From Oscillospiraceae bacterium (GTDB taxonomy: Bacteria; Bacillota; Clostridia; Oscillospirales; CAG-382): a DNA stretch of 64,000 nt. The first letter of the stretch is position 1, and the number at the start of each line of letters is the position of its first letter. Location of the stretch: the NCBI GenBank assembly GCA_015063885.1, contig SVTH01000005.1, positions 1 to 64,000 on the forward strand, read 5' to 3'. Below the pieces are notes generated by a model that ran no database searches, was not told where the DNA came from, and was given only the letters and a program-made list of their open reading frames with translations. Position numbers and translations under genes: made by a program. Shown here piece by piece: positions 27,386 to 36,164 of the stretch.

Positions 27386-27748
27386 GTCACTCTGAGCAAG
27401 GCAGGGAGCACAGTATTTTCCATAGGAGCACACGGCAAAATCCCTGCCGCGTCGAACTCTTATGAGTGGTGTGAGCCCGAATAAGAGTCAAAAAATGCCA
27501 AGCATTTTTTGAGGGTATGGTTACACATTTGCTATACCGCTTTTTTTCGTTCCGTCAGTTACTAAAAAAACAGTTCTTACGTTACAAAAAGGTCGATCTA
27601 ACTCCCAACCATATCCCTGCGGGGCGCTCCGCACCCCTTGGTTTTCTCCGCTCGGCTGCGCCTCGACTACGAAAACTTCGACTCCGCCGCGGGAGAGCCT
27701 TTTCTTTCCTATCCTCCCCCCCTTCTCCGCGGCTCCGCTCAGAATGAC
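27386..27748. repeat. GTCAY-CTGAGC unit 4 (363 bases)
   Basis: Same ends as unit 3; 'GCAAGGCAGGGAGCACAG' subtype like units 1 and 7. It is separated from unit 3 by a 57-base spacer with GCTACGTATAT. Confidence 0.85.
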
Positions 27749-27807
27749 AATCGTAGGGTAAGGGTAGCAAAAACGCTACGTATAGCACAGCCGCTACCCC
27801 TTGTATT

Positions 27808-28175
27808 GTCACTCTGAGCGAGTGCGGGATAAAGCCGTCGCGGCTGTGCACAAGGAAACAACCCGCACGAGTCGAACTTCCGCGCATGGCGTGAGCCTAA
27901 GCGGAAGGCAAAAAATGCTAAGCATTTTTTGAGGGTATGGTTACACATTTGCTATACCGTCTTTTCCGTTCCGTCAGTTACTATAAACAGTTCTTACGTT
28001 ACAGAAAAGTTGATCTAATTCCAAACCATATCCCTGCGGGGTGCAAAGCACCCCTTGGTTTTGCTCCGAACGGCACTAACGTGCCTTGCTTTCTCCGCAA
28101 AACTTCGACTCCGCCGCGGGATTGCCTTTTCTTTCCTATCCTTACACCCTTCTCCGCGGCTCCGCTCAGAATGAC
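27808..28175. repeat. GTCAY-CTGAGC unit 5 (368 bases)
   Basis: 'GCGAGTGCGGGATA' subtype. The right third has CCTTGGTTTTGCTCCGAACG in place of the CTCCGCTCGGCTGC variant of units 3, 4 and 7, so the sub-blocks have been exchanged among units. Confidence 0.85.
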
Positions 28176-28232
28176 AGTCGAATTGATATAGCTCAATAAG
28201 CGCTACGTATATCGCAAACCTTGCCTTTTATT

Positions 28233-28602
28233 GTCACCCTGAGCGAGTGCGGGATAGAGCCGTCGCGGCTGTGCACAATGAAACAACCCGCACGAGTCGA
28301 ACTTCCGCGCATGGCGTGAGCCTAAGCGGAAGGCAAAAAATGCCAAGCATTTTTTGAGGGTATGGCTACTCCTTTGCACTACCGCTTTTCCCGTTCCGTC
28401 AGTTACTATAAAACAGTTCTTGCGTTACAAAAAAGGTTGATCTAATTCCCAACCATATCCCTGCGGGGCGCAAAGCACCCCTTGGTTTTGCTCCGAACGG
28501 TGCTGACGCACCTTTCCTTCTCCGCAAAACTTCGACTCCGCCGCGGGATTGCCTTTTCTTTCCTATCCTTACACCCTTCTCCGCGGCTCCGCTCAGAATG
28601 AC
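28233..28602. repeat. GTCAY-CTGAGC unit 6 (370 bases)
   Basis: 'GCGAGTGCGGGATAG' left part with the GCTCCGAACGGTGCTG right part. Closing end GGCTCCGCTCAGAATGAC. Confidence 0.85.
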
Positions 28603-28659
28603 AGTCGAATTGATATAGCTCAATAACCGCTACGTATATCGACAACACCACCCCTGTTT

Positions 28660-29019
28660 GTCACTCTGAGCAAGGCAGGGAGCACAGTGCTTTCCATAGG
28701 AGCACACGGCAAAATCCCTGCCGCGTCGAACTCTTATGAGTGGCGTGAGCCCGAATAAGAGTCAAAAAATGCCAAGCATTTTTTGAGGGTATGGCTACAT
28801 ATTCGCACTACCGCTTTTTTCCGTTCCGTTAGTTACTTAAAACAGTTCTTACGTTACAAAAAGGTCGATCTAACTCCCTACCATATCCCTGCGGGGCGCT
28901 CCGCACCCCTTGGTTTTCTCCGCTCGGCTACGCCTCGACTACGAAAACTTCGACTCCGCCGCGGGAGAGCCTTTTTTTCCTATCCTTACACCCTTCTCCG
29001 CGGCTCCGCTCAGAATGAC
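28660..29019. repeat. GTCAY-CTGAGC unit 7 (360 bases)
   Basis: 'GCAAGGCAGGGAGCACAG' subtype, last unit of the array. It abuts the right inverted-repeat arm with no spacer. Confidence 0.85.
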
Positions 29020-29092
29020 CAAGTCGGCGCATTACGTTGGCAAAACGGGTAGCATCAGTACGCCGACGTTAAAAACGGCAAAGCCGTTTTTT
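29020..29092. repeat. right arm of the inverted repeat around the array
   Basis: CAAGTCGGCG and GTAGCATCAGTACGCCGACG followed by AAAAACGGCAAAGCCGTTTTT match the reverse complement of 26897-26970. The arm begins at the base after unit 7, just as the left arm ends at the base before unit 3. Confidence 0.8.
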
Positions 29093-29224
29093 CTGAGCGC
29101 CTGCTGAAACCTGGGGAAAGAACGGCAAAACCGCTACGTATAGCACGAACTTTGCCCTACAAACGGCACTGCGTATGGCACAACCGACGCCATGCCGTTG
29201 TCCGAGCCCGGCGACATTCCCCAC

Positions 29225-29253
29225 TTGACAAGAAAAGCCGTTTTTGCTATACT
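29225..29253 (+). promoter_or_regulatory. promoter of the 29292 unit
   Basis: TTGACA at 29225-29230 and TATACT at 29248-29253, spacer 17. Confidence 0.85.
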
Positions 29254-29291
29254 GAACACACAACCACCCCGCAAGAAAGGAGCGCCCTCTC

Positions 29292-30386
29292 ATGAGTCTG
29301 AAACTATCCACCTACGATTACCACCGCGCCGCTTTGGTGCGCCGCTACGCTTTGGCGAGGAGGTTCCTTTTGATCTTCTCCGTGCTTTCCCTCCTGACCC
29401 AGGGGCTGGTGTTTATGGGCATCAATTTCTTCTGGGGACTGGGCACCTTTTCCGCCCCCTTTTACAGCACTCTGTTGATGTCCAACTTCCTCACAATCGG
29501 TGCCGATACAGGTTGGATCCTTTTGACGTTTTTGTTTGCCTTTGGGCTCCCCGTGCTTTACCTGCTTTGCAGCATCCACAGCAAGAGGAGTAGCGGCTGG
29601 CTTTTGACAGGCACCATTCTCTTTGGGCTGGATACCGTCTGCACGGTGTTTTTGTATCTTTCGCTGCTTCCCATGGATGCTATGTCCGCCTTTGTGCTGG
29701 GCGGATTGGACCTGGGGTTGCATATCTTCCTGTTTACCGTCTTCCTGCGGGGGACCCTTGCGGATTATCAGCTGGGCGTCATGCCTGCCTACTCCTACAA
29801 GCAGACGCCCGACAGCTTCCGCTTGGAGGAGGACGTCCCTGCCCCTCAGCCCAAAACCCAAAGGGTCATGCCCCAACCCAAGGGAGAACGTACCACCGAT
29901 TGGGAATTTGACTTTGCCTCCCTGCCCTATTGGAAGACCCGTGAGCACATCCCTTTCGTTTTCGATATCTTCCTGCCCTGCCCAAAAAAGGATCTGCTGT
30001 TCTGCGTTCATACCGTGGCGGAGGTCTCCATGCTGAATTATAAGGGCTTCTTTGCCATTTTGGAAAACAAGGAGTCTCCCCGCGTAGTGTTTGCCTCCCA
30101 AAAACGCATCGTCGGGCCCAACCTGTACGTCAGCGGCGAAGAGGAATATCTGTGCATGGAAAGCTTCTCCCCGGAAAAGGGCGCCGTGATGCTGCTGTAC
30201 AGCGTCAGCCGTAAGGCCTTTGCCGTGCTGGAGCGGGATTCCGGCAATCCCGCAGGGGCGTTCTTCTCCCGCAACGAGCAGACCGTTACCCTGGTGACGG
30301 AGGACGGCGATTCCTTGCAGTTCTCTGCGGAAAACCTGACCTGGCTGCCATTGGAGCAGTTGGATTCCGCCGAGTTCCTGCAGTAA
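29292..30386 (+). CDS. four-helix membrane protein, paralogue of the 23657 gene
   Basis: A 364-residue protein with four hydrophobic segments (about 20-165) and a soluble C-terminal domain sharing TTDWEFDFASLPYWKTR, AEVSMLNYKGFFAILENKESP, GPNLYVSGEEEYLC and AFAVLERDSGNPAGA with the product of 23657-24715. The paralogue's domain is closely related along its whole length, the membrane part only in plan. Function unknown. AAAGGAG lies before the ATG, and the promoter at 29225 drives it, together with the next gene 13 bases downstream. Confidence 0.7.
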   Translation: MSLKLSTYDYHRAALVRRYALARRFLLIFSVLSLLTQGLVFMGINFFWGLGTFSAPFYSTLLMSNFLTIGADTGWILLTFLFAFGLPVLYLLCSIHSKRSSGWLLTGTILFGLDTVCTVFLYLSLLPMDAMSAFVLGGLDLGLHIFLFTVFLRGTLADYQLGVMPAYSYKQTPDSFRLEEDVPAPQPKTQRVMPQPKGERTTDWEFDFASLPYWKTREHIPFVFDIFLPCPKKDLLFCVHTVAEVSMLNYKGFFAILENKESPRVVFASQKRIVGPNLYVSGEEEYLCMESFSPEKGAVMLLYSVSRKAFAVLERDSGNPAGAFFSRNEQTVTLVTEDGDSLQFSAENLTWLPLEQLDSAEFLQ

Positions 30387-30399
30387 AAAAGGAGTGCCC

Positions 30400-30987
30400 A
30401 TGAAAAACGCATTACGCTCTGTGCGGGACGTGATCCTGCTGATTTTGCTCTTACCCTTGCTCCTGTTTGTTTTCGCCTGTTACCTTCTCACCTTCCCCAT
30501 CACGTTTTTCCGCTACCGCCGCTCCCCGTATTACAAAGACACGGGAGAGAAGTGCAAGCTGTGGGGACTTACCGATTACGTCCGCTTGTATAACGTCATC
30601 AAGAAAAACGGCCTTCCCATGACCTACCTGCGGGCGAAGGAAGTGAGCCTCACGGGTTACGGCTACTGGATCTTGGGCAACGCCGCCGTGACTTTCGGCT
30701 ACGAGCCGGAATACGACGAGCAAACGGAAGCCTGGCTGTCCAAACAAGAGGATGAGGAAGGAGAGGCCTCTACACCCCGCCCTTTATGGGAAGCTTATCT
30801 GGAGGAGTGCAATTCCCTCCCCGGGGGAGAAGGGTGCCGCTTTGTGTACCTTCTGGTGGATGGGGAGGAGGTTCCCGAGGGTGCCGTGTTATCCTTCGAG
30901 ACCTATCGGATCGTCCCCTGTGATCTCAAGAAGCCTTTGCCCGCCTTGGAGGAGATCTTACAAGCGGAGAAGAGCAGCCGTTCATAA
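30400..30987 (+). CDS. membrane-anchored hypothetical protein
   Basis: A 195-residue protein with an N-terminal membrane segment (VILLILLLPLLLFVFACYLLTFPITFF) followed by a basic stretch and a soluble domain of about 150 residues (LTDYVRLYNVIKKNGLPMTYLRAKEVS, GYWILGNAAVTFGYEPEYDEQTE, PLWEAYLEECNSLPGGEGCRFVYLLVDGEEVP given in pieces). No family recognised. AAAAAAGGAG ends 5 bases before the ATG at 30400; an in-frame GTG six bases earlier is too close to the site. It is the second gene of the 29292 unit. Confidence 0.6.
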   Translation: MKNALRSVRDVILLILLLPLLLFVFACYLLTFPITFFRYRRSPYYKDTGEKCKLWGLTDYVRLYNVIKKNGLPMTYLRAKEVSLTGYGYWILGNAAVTFGYEPEYDEQTEAWLSKQEDEEGEASTPRPLWEAYLEECNSLPGGEGCRFVYLLVDGEEVPEGAVLSFETYRIVPCDLKKPLPALEEILQAEKSSRS

Positions 30988-30991
30988 CCAC

Positions 30992-31022
30992 AAGAAGCGG
31001 TTTCCCCCGCTTCTTTTTTTTG
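30992..31022 (+). terminator. terminator of the 29292/30400 unit
   Basis: AAGAAGCGG - TTTCCC - CCGCTTCTT followed by a T-run. Confidence 0.9.
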
Positions 31023-31032
31023 TTCTCCCCCA

Positions 31033-31061
31033 TTGCAAAACGAAAAAGGATATGCTACAAT
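31033..31061 (+). promoter_or_regulatory. promoter of the URO-D/HD/SGNH/phosphoesterase operon
   Basis: TTGCAA at 31033-31038 and TACAAT at 31056-31061, spacer 17. Confidence 0.8.
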
Positions 31062-31090
31062 AAAAACACTTCAAATACGGGAGAATACTT

Positions 31091-31693
31091 ATGTACAACG
31101 CTTATCATAAAAAAGAAGACGAACGGTTGCTTCTCACCCCGGAGATGATCTTCTCCCACCAAAAGAAGAAGGCAGTAGAAGACCTGCTGATGTCCTTGGG
31201 GGCGTTGGTATTTTTCGTTCTCATCTGGATCGCCGACATCGCGGCCATCTCCGAAGTCATTGGCGCAGAGGAAGCCACCTTCTCTCCTTTGCTCGCCATC
31301 GCTCCCATCCTGGCCGGCGGCTTGTTTACCAGCTGTTTCTGCATCCATCAATGGATCCAAACCGCGTCTTCCGTCTCCTGCGCCTGGGGCAGAAGGTACC
31401 GCATGGACGTGGACACCCTGGAACGGGTCTCCGAGGGAGAATACGAAAAGCTCCCCTTCTTCTCCTTCAAGCGTTTTTGGGGACGGGGAAGAGGAAACTT
31501 GGCATACAGAGAACGGCAAACCACCGTCACTGCCTACTACTTTGCAAAGAACGGCAGAGCCACCTCCCGCTATATCTCCACCCACGACGGAGATTTTGAC
31601 GGGGACAGCTTCTATCTGGTGGTTCGTGAAAAGGACGGCTTCATTTTAGGAGCCTACAACACCAAAAAATACCGATTGGAGACACCTATATGA
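31091..31693 (+). CDS. two-helix membrane protein of unknown function
   Basis: A 200-residue protein with two hydrophobic segments (about 33-57 and 67-90) and a soluble C-terminal part (RRYRMDVDTLERVSEGEYEKLPFFSF, TTVTAYYFAKNGRATSRYIS in pieces) that may fold as a small beta domain. No family recognised. It is the first gene of an operon of five; its stop overlaps the start of the URO-D-like gene (ATGA at 31690-31693), so translation is coupled. Confidence 0.65.
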   Translation: MYNAYHKKEDERLLLTPEMIFSHQKKKAVEDLLMSLGALVFFVLIWIADIAAISEVIGAEEATFSPLLAIAPILAGGLFTSCFCIHQWIQTASSVSCAWGRRYRMDVDTLERVSEGEYEKLPFFSFKRFWGRGRGNLAYRERQTTVTAYYFAKNGRATSRYISTHDGDFDGDSFYLVVREKDGFILGAYNTKKYRLETPI

Positions 31694-32922
31694 ACAAGGA
31701 TCAACAAATTTTACGCTCCCTGGCCTTGCAGGTGAAGGAGATCGCTTCCGATCCCAAGAATTACGAGGAAAAGGTTGCCTTCTGGACACGGCACACCGCC
31801 TTGCAGGGGGAAAAGCCTCCCGTGTTCGTCCACCCCGACGGGGCCTGGGCGGAGCTGTTGCCCTTTGACTCCATGGAGTGCGAGGAATGGATGGCAAAAT
31901 GTGTGGAATACGACCTGCGGAAGCAGCTGTTCCGCCACAAATACATCAAGGACGACGTGCCCATCACCCCCGTGGTCCACGTGCCCAAGTACGTGGAGAA
32001 CACCATGTGGGGCGTGGCTCCCAAGACGGTACGCACCGCGGCACGGGGCGCCAACAAGATCGTCCCCATCATTGAAGATCCCTCCGATTGGAAGCAGCTT
32101 TCCATGCCCGTGGTCACCCACGTGCCGGAAAAATCCGCCTTCCGCATGGAGTACATCGGGGACGCCATCGGGGACGTTTTGCAGGTGGAGCAGGTGGGCA
32201 TTACCAACTTCAGCTTCCATCTCATGCATTGGTATTGCGATTACCGCGGACTGGACAACCTGCTGTACGACCTTTACGACGAGCCGGAGATGATCCACGA
32301 GGTGATGCGCTTCTTCACCGACGGCGTGAAGAGCATGCTGAAGCAGTACGAGGAGCAGAACCTGCTGTCTTTGAACAACAACCACGTGTTCCACTACACC
32401 GGAGGCGTGGGATACAACAACGAATTGCCCAAGGAGGGTTTTGACCCCAACCGTGTGCGGCTGTGCGACCTTTGGGGTGCGGCGGAGAATCAGGAGTTCG
32501 CCCAGGTCTCCCCGGAAATGCACGAGGAGTTCGTGCTTCCCTACGTGCGGGAGATCCTGGAGCCCTTCGGCCTCAACGGCTACGGCTGCTGTGACGACCT
32601 TTCCGCCAAGCTGGACGGGGTTTTGAAGATCAACAACATCCGCCGTGTGGCGGTATGTCCCTGGGCGGACATCGCAAAATTCACCCCCGTTCTGGGGAAG
32701 AACTATATCATGACCTGGAAACCCAAGCCCATGCCTTTGGCGGCGGAGACCTTTGATCACGAAGTCGTCCGCCACGAACTGGAGGAAGGGCTCACCAAGG
32801 CCAAGGGCGGTATCATCGAGCTGGTATTGCGGGACACCCACACCTGCAAGAAACAGCCCGAGCGCTTTGGGGAATGGGTGAAGGTGGCCAGAGAAGCCAT
32901 TGACAAGGTTTGGGAGGGCTGA
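31690..32922 (+). CDS. uroporphyrinogen decarboxylase-like (URO-D superfamily) protein
   Basis: A 410-residue soluble protein resembling the URO-D/methyltransferase superfamily in its second half: VEQVGITNFSFHLMHWYCDYRGLDNLLYDLYDEPEMI, LCDLWGAAENQEFAQVSPEMHEEFVLPYVREIL, GLNGYGCCDDLSAKLD (all cited as landmarks) and DTHTCKKQPERFGEWVKVAREA at the end. The family includes true HemE and corrinoid/methyl-group enzymes. A heme role is unlikely as no other heme gene is near, so a methyltransferase or unknown role is more plausible. It overlaps the previous gene by four bases; the next gene starts with GTG one base after its stop. Confidence 0.7.
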   Translation: MNKDQQILRSLALQVKEIASDPKNYEEKVAFWTRHTALQGEKPPVFVHPDGAWAELLPFDSMECEEWMAKCVEYDLRKQLFRHKYIKDDVPITPVVHVPKYVENTMWGVAPKTVRTAARGANKIVPIIEDPSDWKQLSMPVVTHVPEKSAFRMEYIGDAIGDVLQVEQVGITNFSFHLMHWYCDYRGLDNLLYDLYDEPEMIHEVMRFFTDGVKSMLKQYEEQNLLSLNNNHVFHYTGGVGYNNELPKEGFDPNRVRLCDLWGAAENQEFAQVSPEMHEEFVLPYVREILEPFGLNGYGCCDDLSAKLDGVLKINNIRRVAVCPWADIAKFTPVLGKNYIMTWKPKPMPLAAETFDHEVVRHELEEGLTKAKGGIIELVLRDTHTCKKQPERFGEWVKVAREAIDKVWEG

Positions 32923-32923
32923 C

Positions 32924-33487
32924 GTGGAACAGCGTAAGTTTCTTGAATTCTTGGCCCTGGCGGAAAAATTGAAGTGCAACACCCGCCATTCCTTTACCAC
33001 CTCCGGGCGGAAGGAATCCGTGGCGGAGCATTCCTGGCGGCTGGCCTTGATGGCTATGCTGTGCGCCGAGGAATACCCTCATCTGGACATGAACAAGGTG
33101 ATCCGAATGTGCATCGTCCACGACCTGGGAGAAGCGGTGACGGGAGACATCCCCTCCTTTTACAAGACCAAGGATCACGAGGCGGAGGAATCCCGCGCCA
33201 TCGACACCCTGTTGGAAGGGCTCCCCTCTCCTCAAAAGGAAGAATTCGCCGCCCTGTTTGCGGAAATGGACGCCAGGGAGACGGAGGAAGCCAAGCTTTG
33301 GAAGGCCTTGGACAACCTGGAAGCGGTGATCTCCCACAACGAAGCCGCCCTTTCCACCTGGATCCCTCTGGAATACACGGAAAACCTGGTGTACGGGGAG
33401 GCAAACTGTGCCTTCTCTCCCTGGACGAAGGAGCTGCGGGAGATGCTGAAGCAGGATTCTATAGAAAAGATCGAAAGAGAACAATGA
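32924..33487 (+). CDS. HD-domain hydrolase (YfbR/HDDC2-like)
   Basis: A 187-residue protein of the HD superfamily: SVAEHSWRLALMA carries the first histidine, CIVHDLGEAVTGDIP the HD pair, and the C-terminal part has WKALDNLEAVISHNEA. Relatives (YfbR, HDDC2) are metal-dependent 5'-deoxynucleotidases; the exact substrate is not shown. The GTG at 32924 is preferred over the longer frame because it follows GGGAGGG by 6 bases and directly follows the URO-D stop. It overlaps the next gene by four bases. Confidence 0.8.
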   Translation: MEQRKFLEFLALAEKLKCNTRHSFTTSGRKESVAEHSWRLALMAMLCAEEYPHLDMNKVIRMCIVHDLGEAVTGDIPSFYKTKDHEAEESRAIDTLLEGLPSPQKEEFAALFAEMDARETEEAKLWKALDNLEAVISHNEAALSTWIPLEYTENLVYGEANCAFSPWTKELREMLKQDSIEKIEREQ

Positions 33488-34527
33488 GCTATTTTGAAGA
33501 TTTCGTTTCCAATACCACCGCTTCCTCCGCCAACCAGTTCTTCTTTTTGGCAGAGCCTAAAGAAGTCCGCACCTGCCGTGTGTTCTATCGGGTCACCGTA
33601 GGGGGAAGCTTTCCCTATTCCCTGCTGTTCGGGAATACCTTGGACAGCACCTACGGAGACGGCAAGATCGGCAAAGCCAATATGGAATGCCTCCCTTGGA
33701 GGATCCACAGCCTGAAGGCCGCCCCCTGCGAAGGGGTCACGGAAGAGGACTTGCCCTTTGTCCCCTTGGCGGAGGACGTGGAGATCACCGCAGAGCAGGT
33801 CTATTCCACCCCGCCTGTGGATCTGACGGCAGAACGCTATCTCTGCATCGAAATGACCTTCTCGGGAACCAAGCTCCCCTACCACGAGGAGACCCTGCTC
33901 CCCATTCTGAAAAAAACGGCAAGCGGCTGGCAACCCACCAAAGAAATGCCCCTGCCCTTGATGGTGGGGGTCCGTCGGGAGGTGAAAGGCCGTATCTGCT
34001 ACCTGGGGGATTCCATCACCCAGGGCATCGGCACCCCCGTGGATTCCTATACCCATTGGAACGCTTTGCTGGCGGAAAAAATGAGGAAGGACTACGCCCA
34101 TTACAACTTGGGCATCGGCTATGCAAGAGCCCACGACATCGCTTCCCACGGGTATTGGTTGGAAAGAGCTCTGCAAAGCGACGTGATCGTTCTGTGCATC
34201 GGGACAAACGACCTGCTCCAATGCTATCCCGAAGAGCAGATCAAAAACGACCTGGCGGACATCGTGGACACTATCAAAGCCGCAGGAAAGACCCTGGTTC
34301 TGCAGGCGGTGCCCCCCTTTGAGTATTGGTCCGAACCCATGGCGGCGTGGGAAAGGGTGAACGGGTTCGTAAAAGAGCGTCTTGTCCCCAAGGCAGACCT
34401 GTTCTTCGACCCTGCGCCCTTCCTCACAAAGGACGGCAAAACGCCCCTCTACGGCGGCCACCCCAACGAACAGGGCTGTTCCCTTTGGGCGGAGGCGCTG
34501 TACCAAGCCATGAAGGATTTACTATAA
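33484..34527 (+). CDS. SGNH/GDSL hydrolase
   Basis: A 347-residue esterase-like protein. The N-terminal 160 residues form a beta-rich domain (FFFLAEPKEVRTCRVFYRVT, YLCIEMTFSGTKLPYHEE). The C-terminal domain is SGNH: GDSITQGIG with the nucleophile serine (about 180), the block G region, GTNDLLQC with the conserved Asn, and HPNEQG with the catalytic His (about 330). The plan resembles carbohydrate esterases with an N-terminal accessory domain. No signal peptide is seen. ATGA overlap with the HD gene shows coupling. Substrate unknown. Confidence 0.85.
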   Translation: MSYFEDFVSNTTASSANQFFFLAEPKEVRTCRVFYRVTVGGSFPYSLLFGNTLDSTYGDGKIGKANMECLPWRIHSLKAAPCEGVTEEDLPFVPLAEDVEITAEQVYSTPPVDLTAERYLCIEMTFSGTKLPYHEETLLPILKKTASGWQPTKEMPLPLMVGVRREVKGRICYLGDSITQGIGTPVDSYTHWNALLAEKMRKDYAHYNLGIGYARAHDIASHGYWLERALQSDVIVLCIGTNDLLQCYPEEQIKNDLADIVDTIKAAGKTLVLQAVPPFEYWSEPMAAWERVNGFVKERLVPKADLFFDPAPFLTKDGKTPLYGGHPNEQGCSLWAEALYQAMKDLL

Positions 34528-34539
34528 AAAGGAGTGCCC

Positions 34540-35640
34540 ATGAATATTTTCGCCGTTATCTTCCCCCTGGTGTTCCTTTTGGGGGTCGCCGCCATCTTCT
34601 ATTTGGGGGTACGGCTGTGGAGATTCCCGCCCTTTTTGGGGAAGAAGCTTCCCATCCGTTTGCTTGCCTTCCCCGTGTTCCCTTTGATCGCCTATTTGGT
34701 GACTGTGATCCTGGGGATGTCCACCCTCTTTAACATGATCGTGATGCTCCTTCACCTGGTGGTGTTCTGGTTGCTTTGCGATCTGGGCTGGTGGATCGCC
34801 GAGAAGATCCGAAAAAAGAAGCCCCGCCGTTACTATGCGGGGATAGCTGCCATTGCCTTGACGGTAGTATATATGGGTGCAGGATGGTTTTTTGCCCACC
34901 ACGTGTTCGTCAAGGAATACAGTCTCACCACGGAAAAAGACGTGGGCCGGCTTTGCATCGTGCAGATCTCCGATTCCCATTTGGGCGTCACCTTAAGCGG
35001 CAAAGAGTTCGCCGAGGAGATGGAGAAGGTACAATCCCAAAACCCCGACGTGGTGGTGATCACCGGGGATTTCGTGGATGACGACTCCTCAAAAGAGGAT
35101 ATGCTTGCCGCCTGCGAGGCCTTGGGAGAGCTGAAGACCACCTACGGGGTGTATTTTATCTACGGCAACCACGACGACGGCTATTTCCGCAAAGGCACCT
35201 TCACCCCCGCAGAGCTGCGGAAGGCTTTGACCGACAACGACGTGGTGATCTTAGAGGACGAGACGGTGCTGATTGATAACCGTTTCTACCTCATGGGCAG
35301 AAAAGACCGTTCCGCAAGGGACCGCCTCTCCATGGAGGAGTTGACAAAGGATCTCGACCCTGCAAAATATACCCTGGTGCTGGATCATCAGCCCACGGAT
35401 TTTGAAGCTCAAACGGCTGTGGGGGCGGATCTGGTGCTTTCCGGCCATACCCACGGCGGGCACATCTTCCCCACCGGGCTGGTGGGGGTGTGGTTCGGCG
35501 GGAACGACCTGTGCTACGGCAAGGAGGTACGGGAAAGCTCCACCTTTATCGTCTCCTCGGGAATCTCCGGCTGGGCAATGCCCTTCAAGACCGGTTGTAT
35601 CTCCGAGATCGTGGTGATCCGCGTGACGGAGATATCATAA
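34540..35640 (+). CDS. membrane metallophosphoesterase (YaeI-like)
   Basis: A 366-residue protein with four hydrophobic segments in the first 125 residues and a calcineurin-like phosphoesterase domain from about 140: QISDSHLG (D, H), VVITGDFVDDDS (GD), FIYGNHDDGYF (GNHD), LVLDHQP (H) and SGHTHGGHIFP (GHTH). The two-metal signatures are all present. Relatives act on phosphodiesters or pyrophosphates at the membrane. The ATG at 34540 follows AAAAAGGAG by 5 bases; 12 bases separate it from the SGNH stop. It is the last gene of the operon, and repeat DNA begins right after it. Confidence 0.88.
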   Translation: MNIFAVIFPLVFLLGVAAIFYLGVRLWRFPPFLGKKLPIRLLAFPVFPLIAYLVTVILGMSTLFNMIVMLLHLVVFWLLCDLGWWIAEKIRKKKPRRYYAGIAAIALTVVYMGAGWFFAHHVFVKEYSLTTEKDVGRLCIVQISDSHLGVTLSGKEFAEEMEKVQSQNPDVVVITGDFVDDDSSKEDMLAACEALGELKTTYGVYFIYGNHDDGYFRKGTFTPAELRKALTDNDVVILEDETVLIDNRFYLMGRKDRSARDRLSMEELTKDLDPAKYTLVLDHQPTDFEAQTAVGADLVLSGHTHGGHIFPTGLVGVWFGGNDLCYGKEVRESSTFIVSSGISGWAMPFKTGCISEIVVIRVTEIS

Positions 35641-35677
35641 GGAAGAAGCGAATGATTGCTTGCCACCGTTGGCATTT

Positions 35678-35838
35678 AAGCCTCCCCTTAGCAAGGGGAG
35701 AGAGACCGCCGCAGGTGCTGGAAGGGATTGACTCACAGGTAAAACTTGCTTCTTGCCCTTTCACAAAAAGTATCTTTTCCCCATGGCTCAACCCCTCGGT
35801 CGGCAAAGCAGACTATTCCCCCATTCCGGGGGCAACCT
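35678..35838. repeat. MITE-like element, copy 1 (about 160 bases, short form)
   Basis: Opens with AAGCCTCCCCTTAGCAAGG and closes with GGGGGCAACCT, imperfect inverted copies. The inner part has GGAAGGGATTGACTC and CAACCCCTCGGTCGGC. It is a shortened member of the family described for copy 3. Confidence 0.75.
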
Positions 35839-35871
35839 GCGGTGCGTAAAGTTAGAGATTCAGCCGAGGTG

Positions 35872-36105
35872 AAAGGCTCCCCTTAGCATAGGGGAAGGAG
35901 GGGATTGTCCCACGGGCAAAACTAACTTTCAAAAGCCGGTAACAAGCAACACTTTCCCCGGAAGCAACGCCGACGGCACGAATCAACCGACGGCTTATAC
36001 CCACGTCTGTTTTCCCGCTACCGAAAGAATCTTTCTGCACGGCTCAACCCCCTCAGTCACGGCGGTCGGACACGCCGTGCCAGCTCCCCCTTCCAGGGGC
36101 AGCCT
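35872..36105. repeat. MITE-like element, copy 2 (234 bases)
   Basis: Left end AAAGGCTCCCCTTAGCATAG, right end CTCCCCCTTCCAGGGGCAGCCT. Subterminal words CAAAACTAACTTTC (left) and GAAAGAATCTTTC (right) are conserved in copies 2, 3 and 5; the core carries GACGGCACGAATCAACCGAC. Confidence 0.85.
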
Positions 36106-36164
36106 GTGATGCGGACGGCTTGAATTTTTCGCCAAGAAAAAGGAGTTCACTTTAGTAGGGCCGC

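Noticed and set aside
26733-28196. Small open frames within the repeat units (60-130 codons)
   Set aside because: The same frames recur in each copy because of the repeat; ribosome sites and family motifs are absent.
26971-29019. CRISPR array
   Set aside because: The units are 360-370 bases with inverted ends and 57-60 base near-identical spacers; no short repeats with unique spacers and no cas genes are present.
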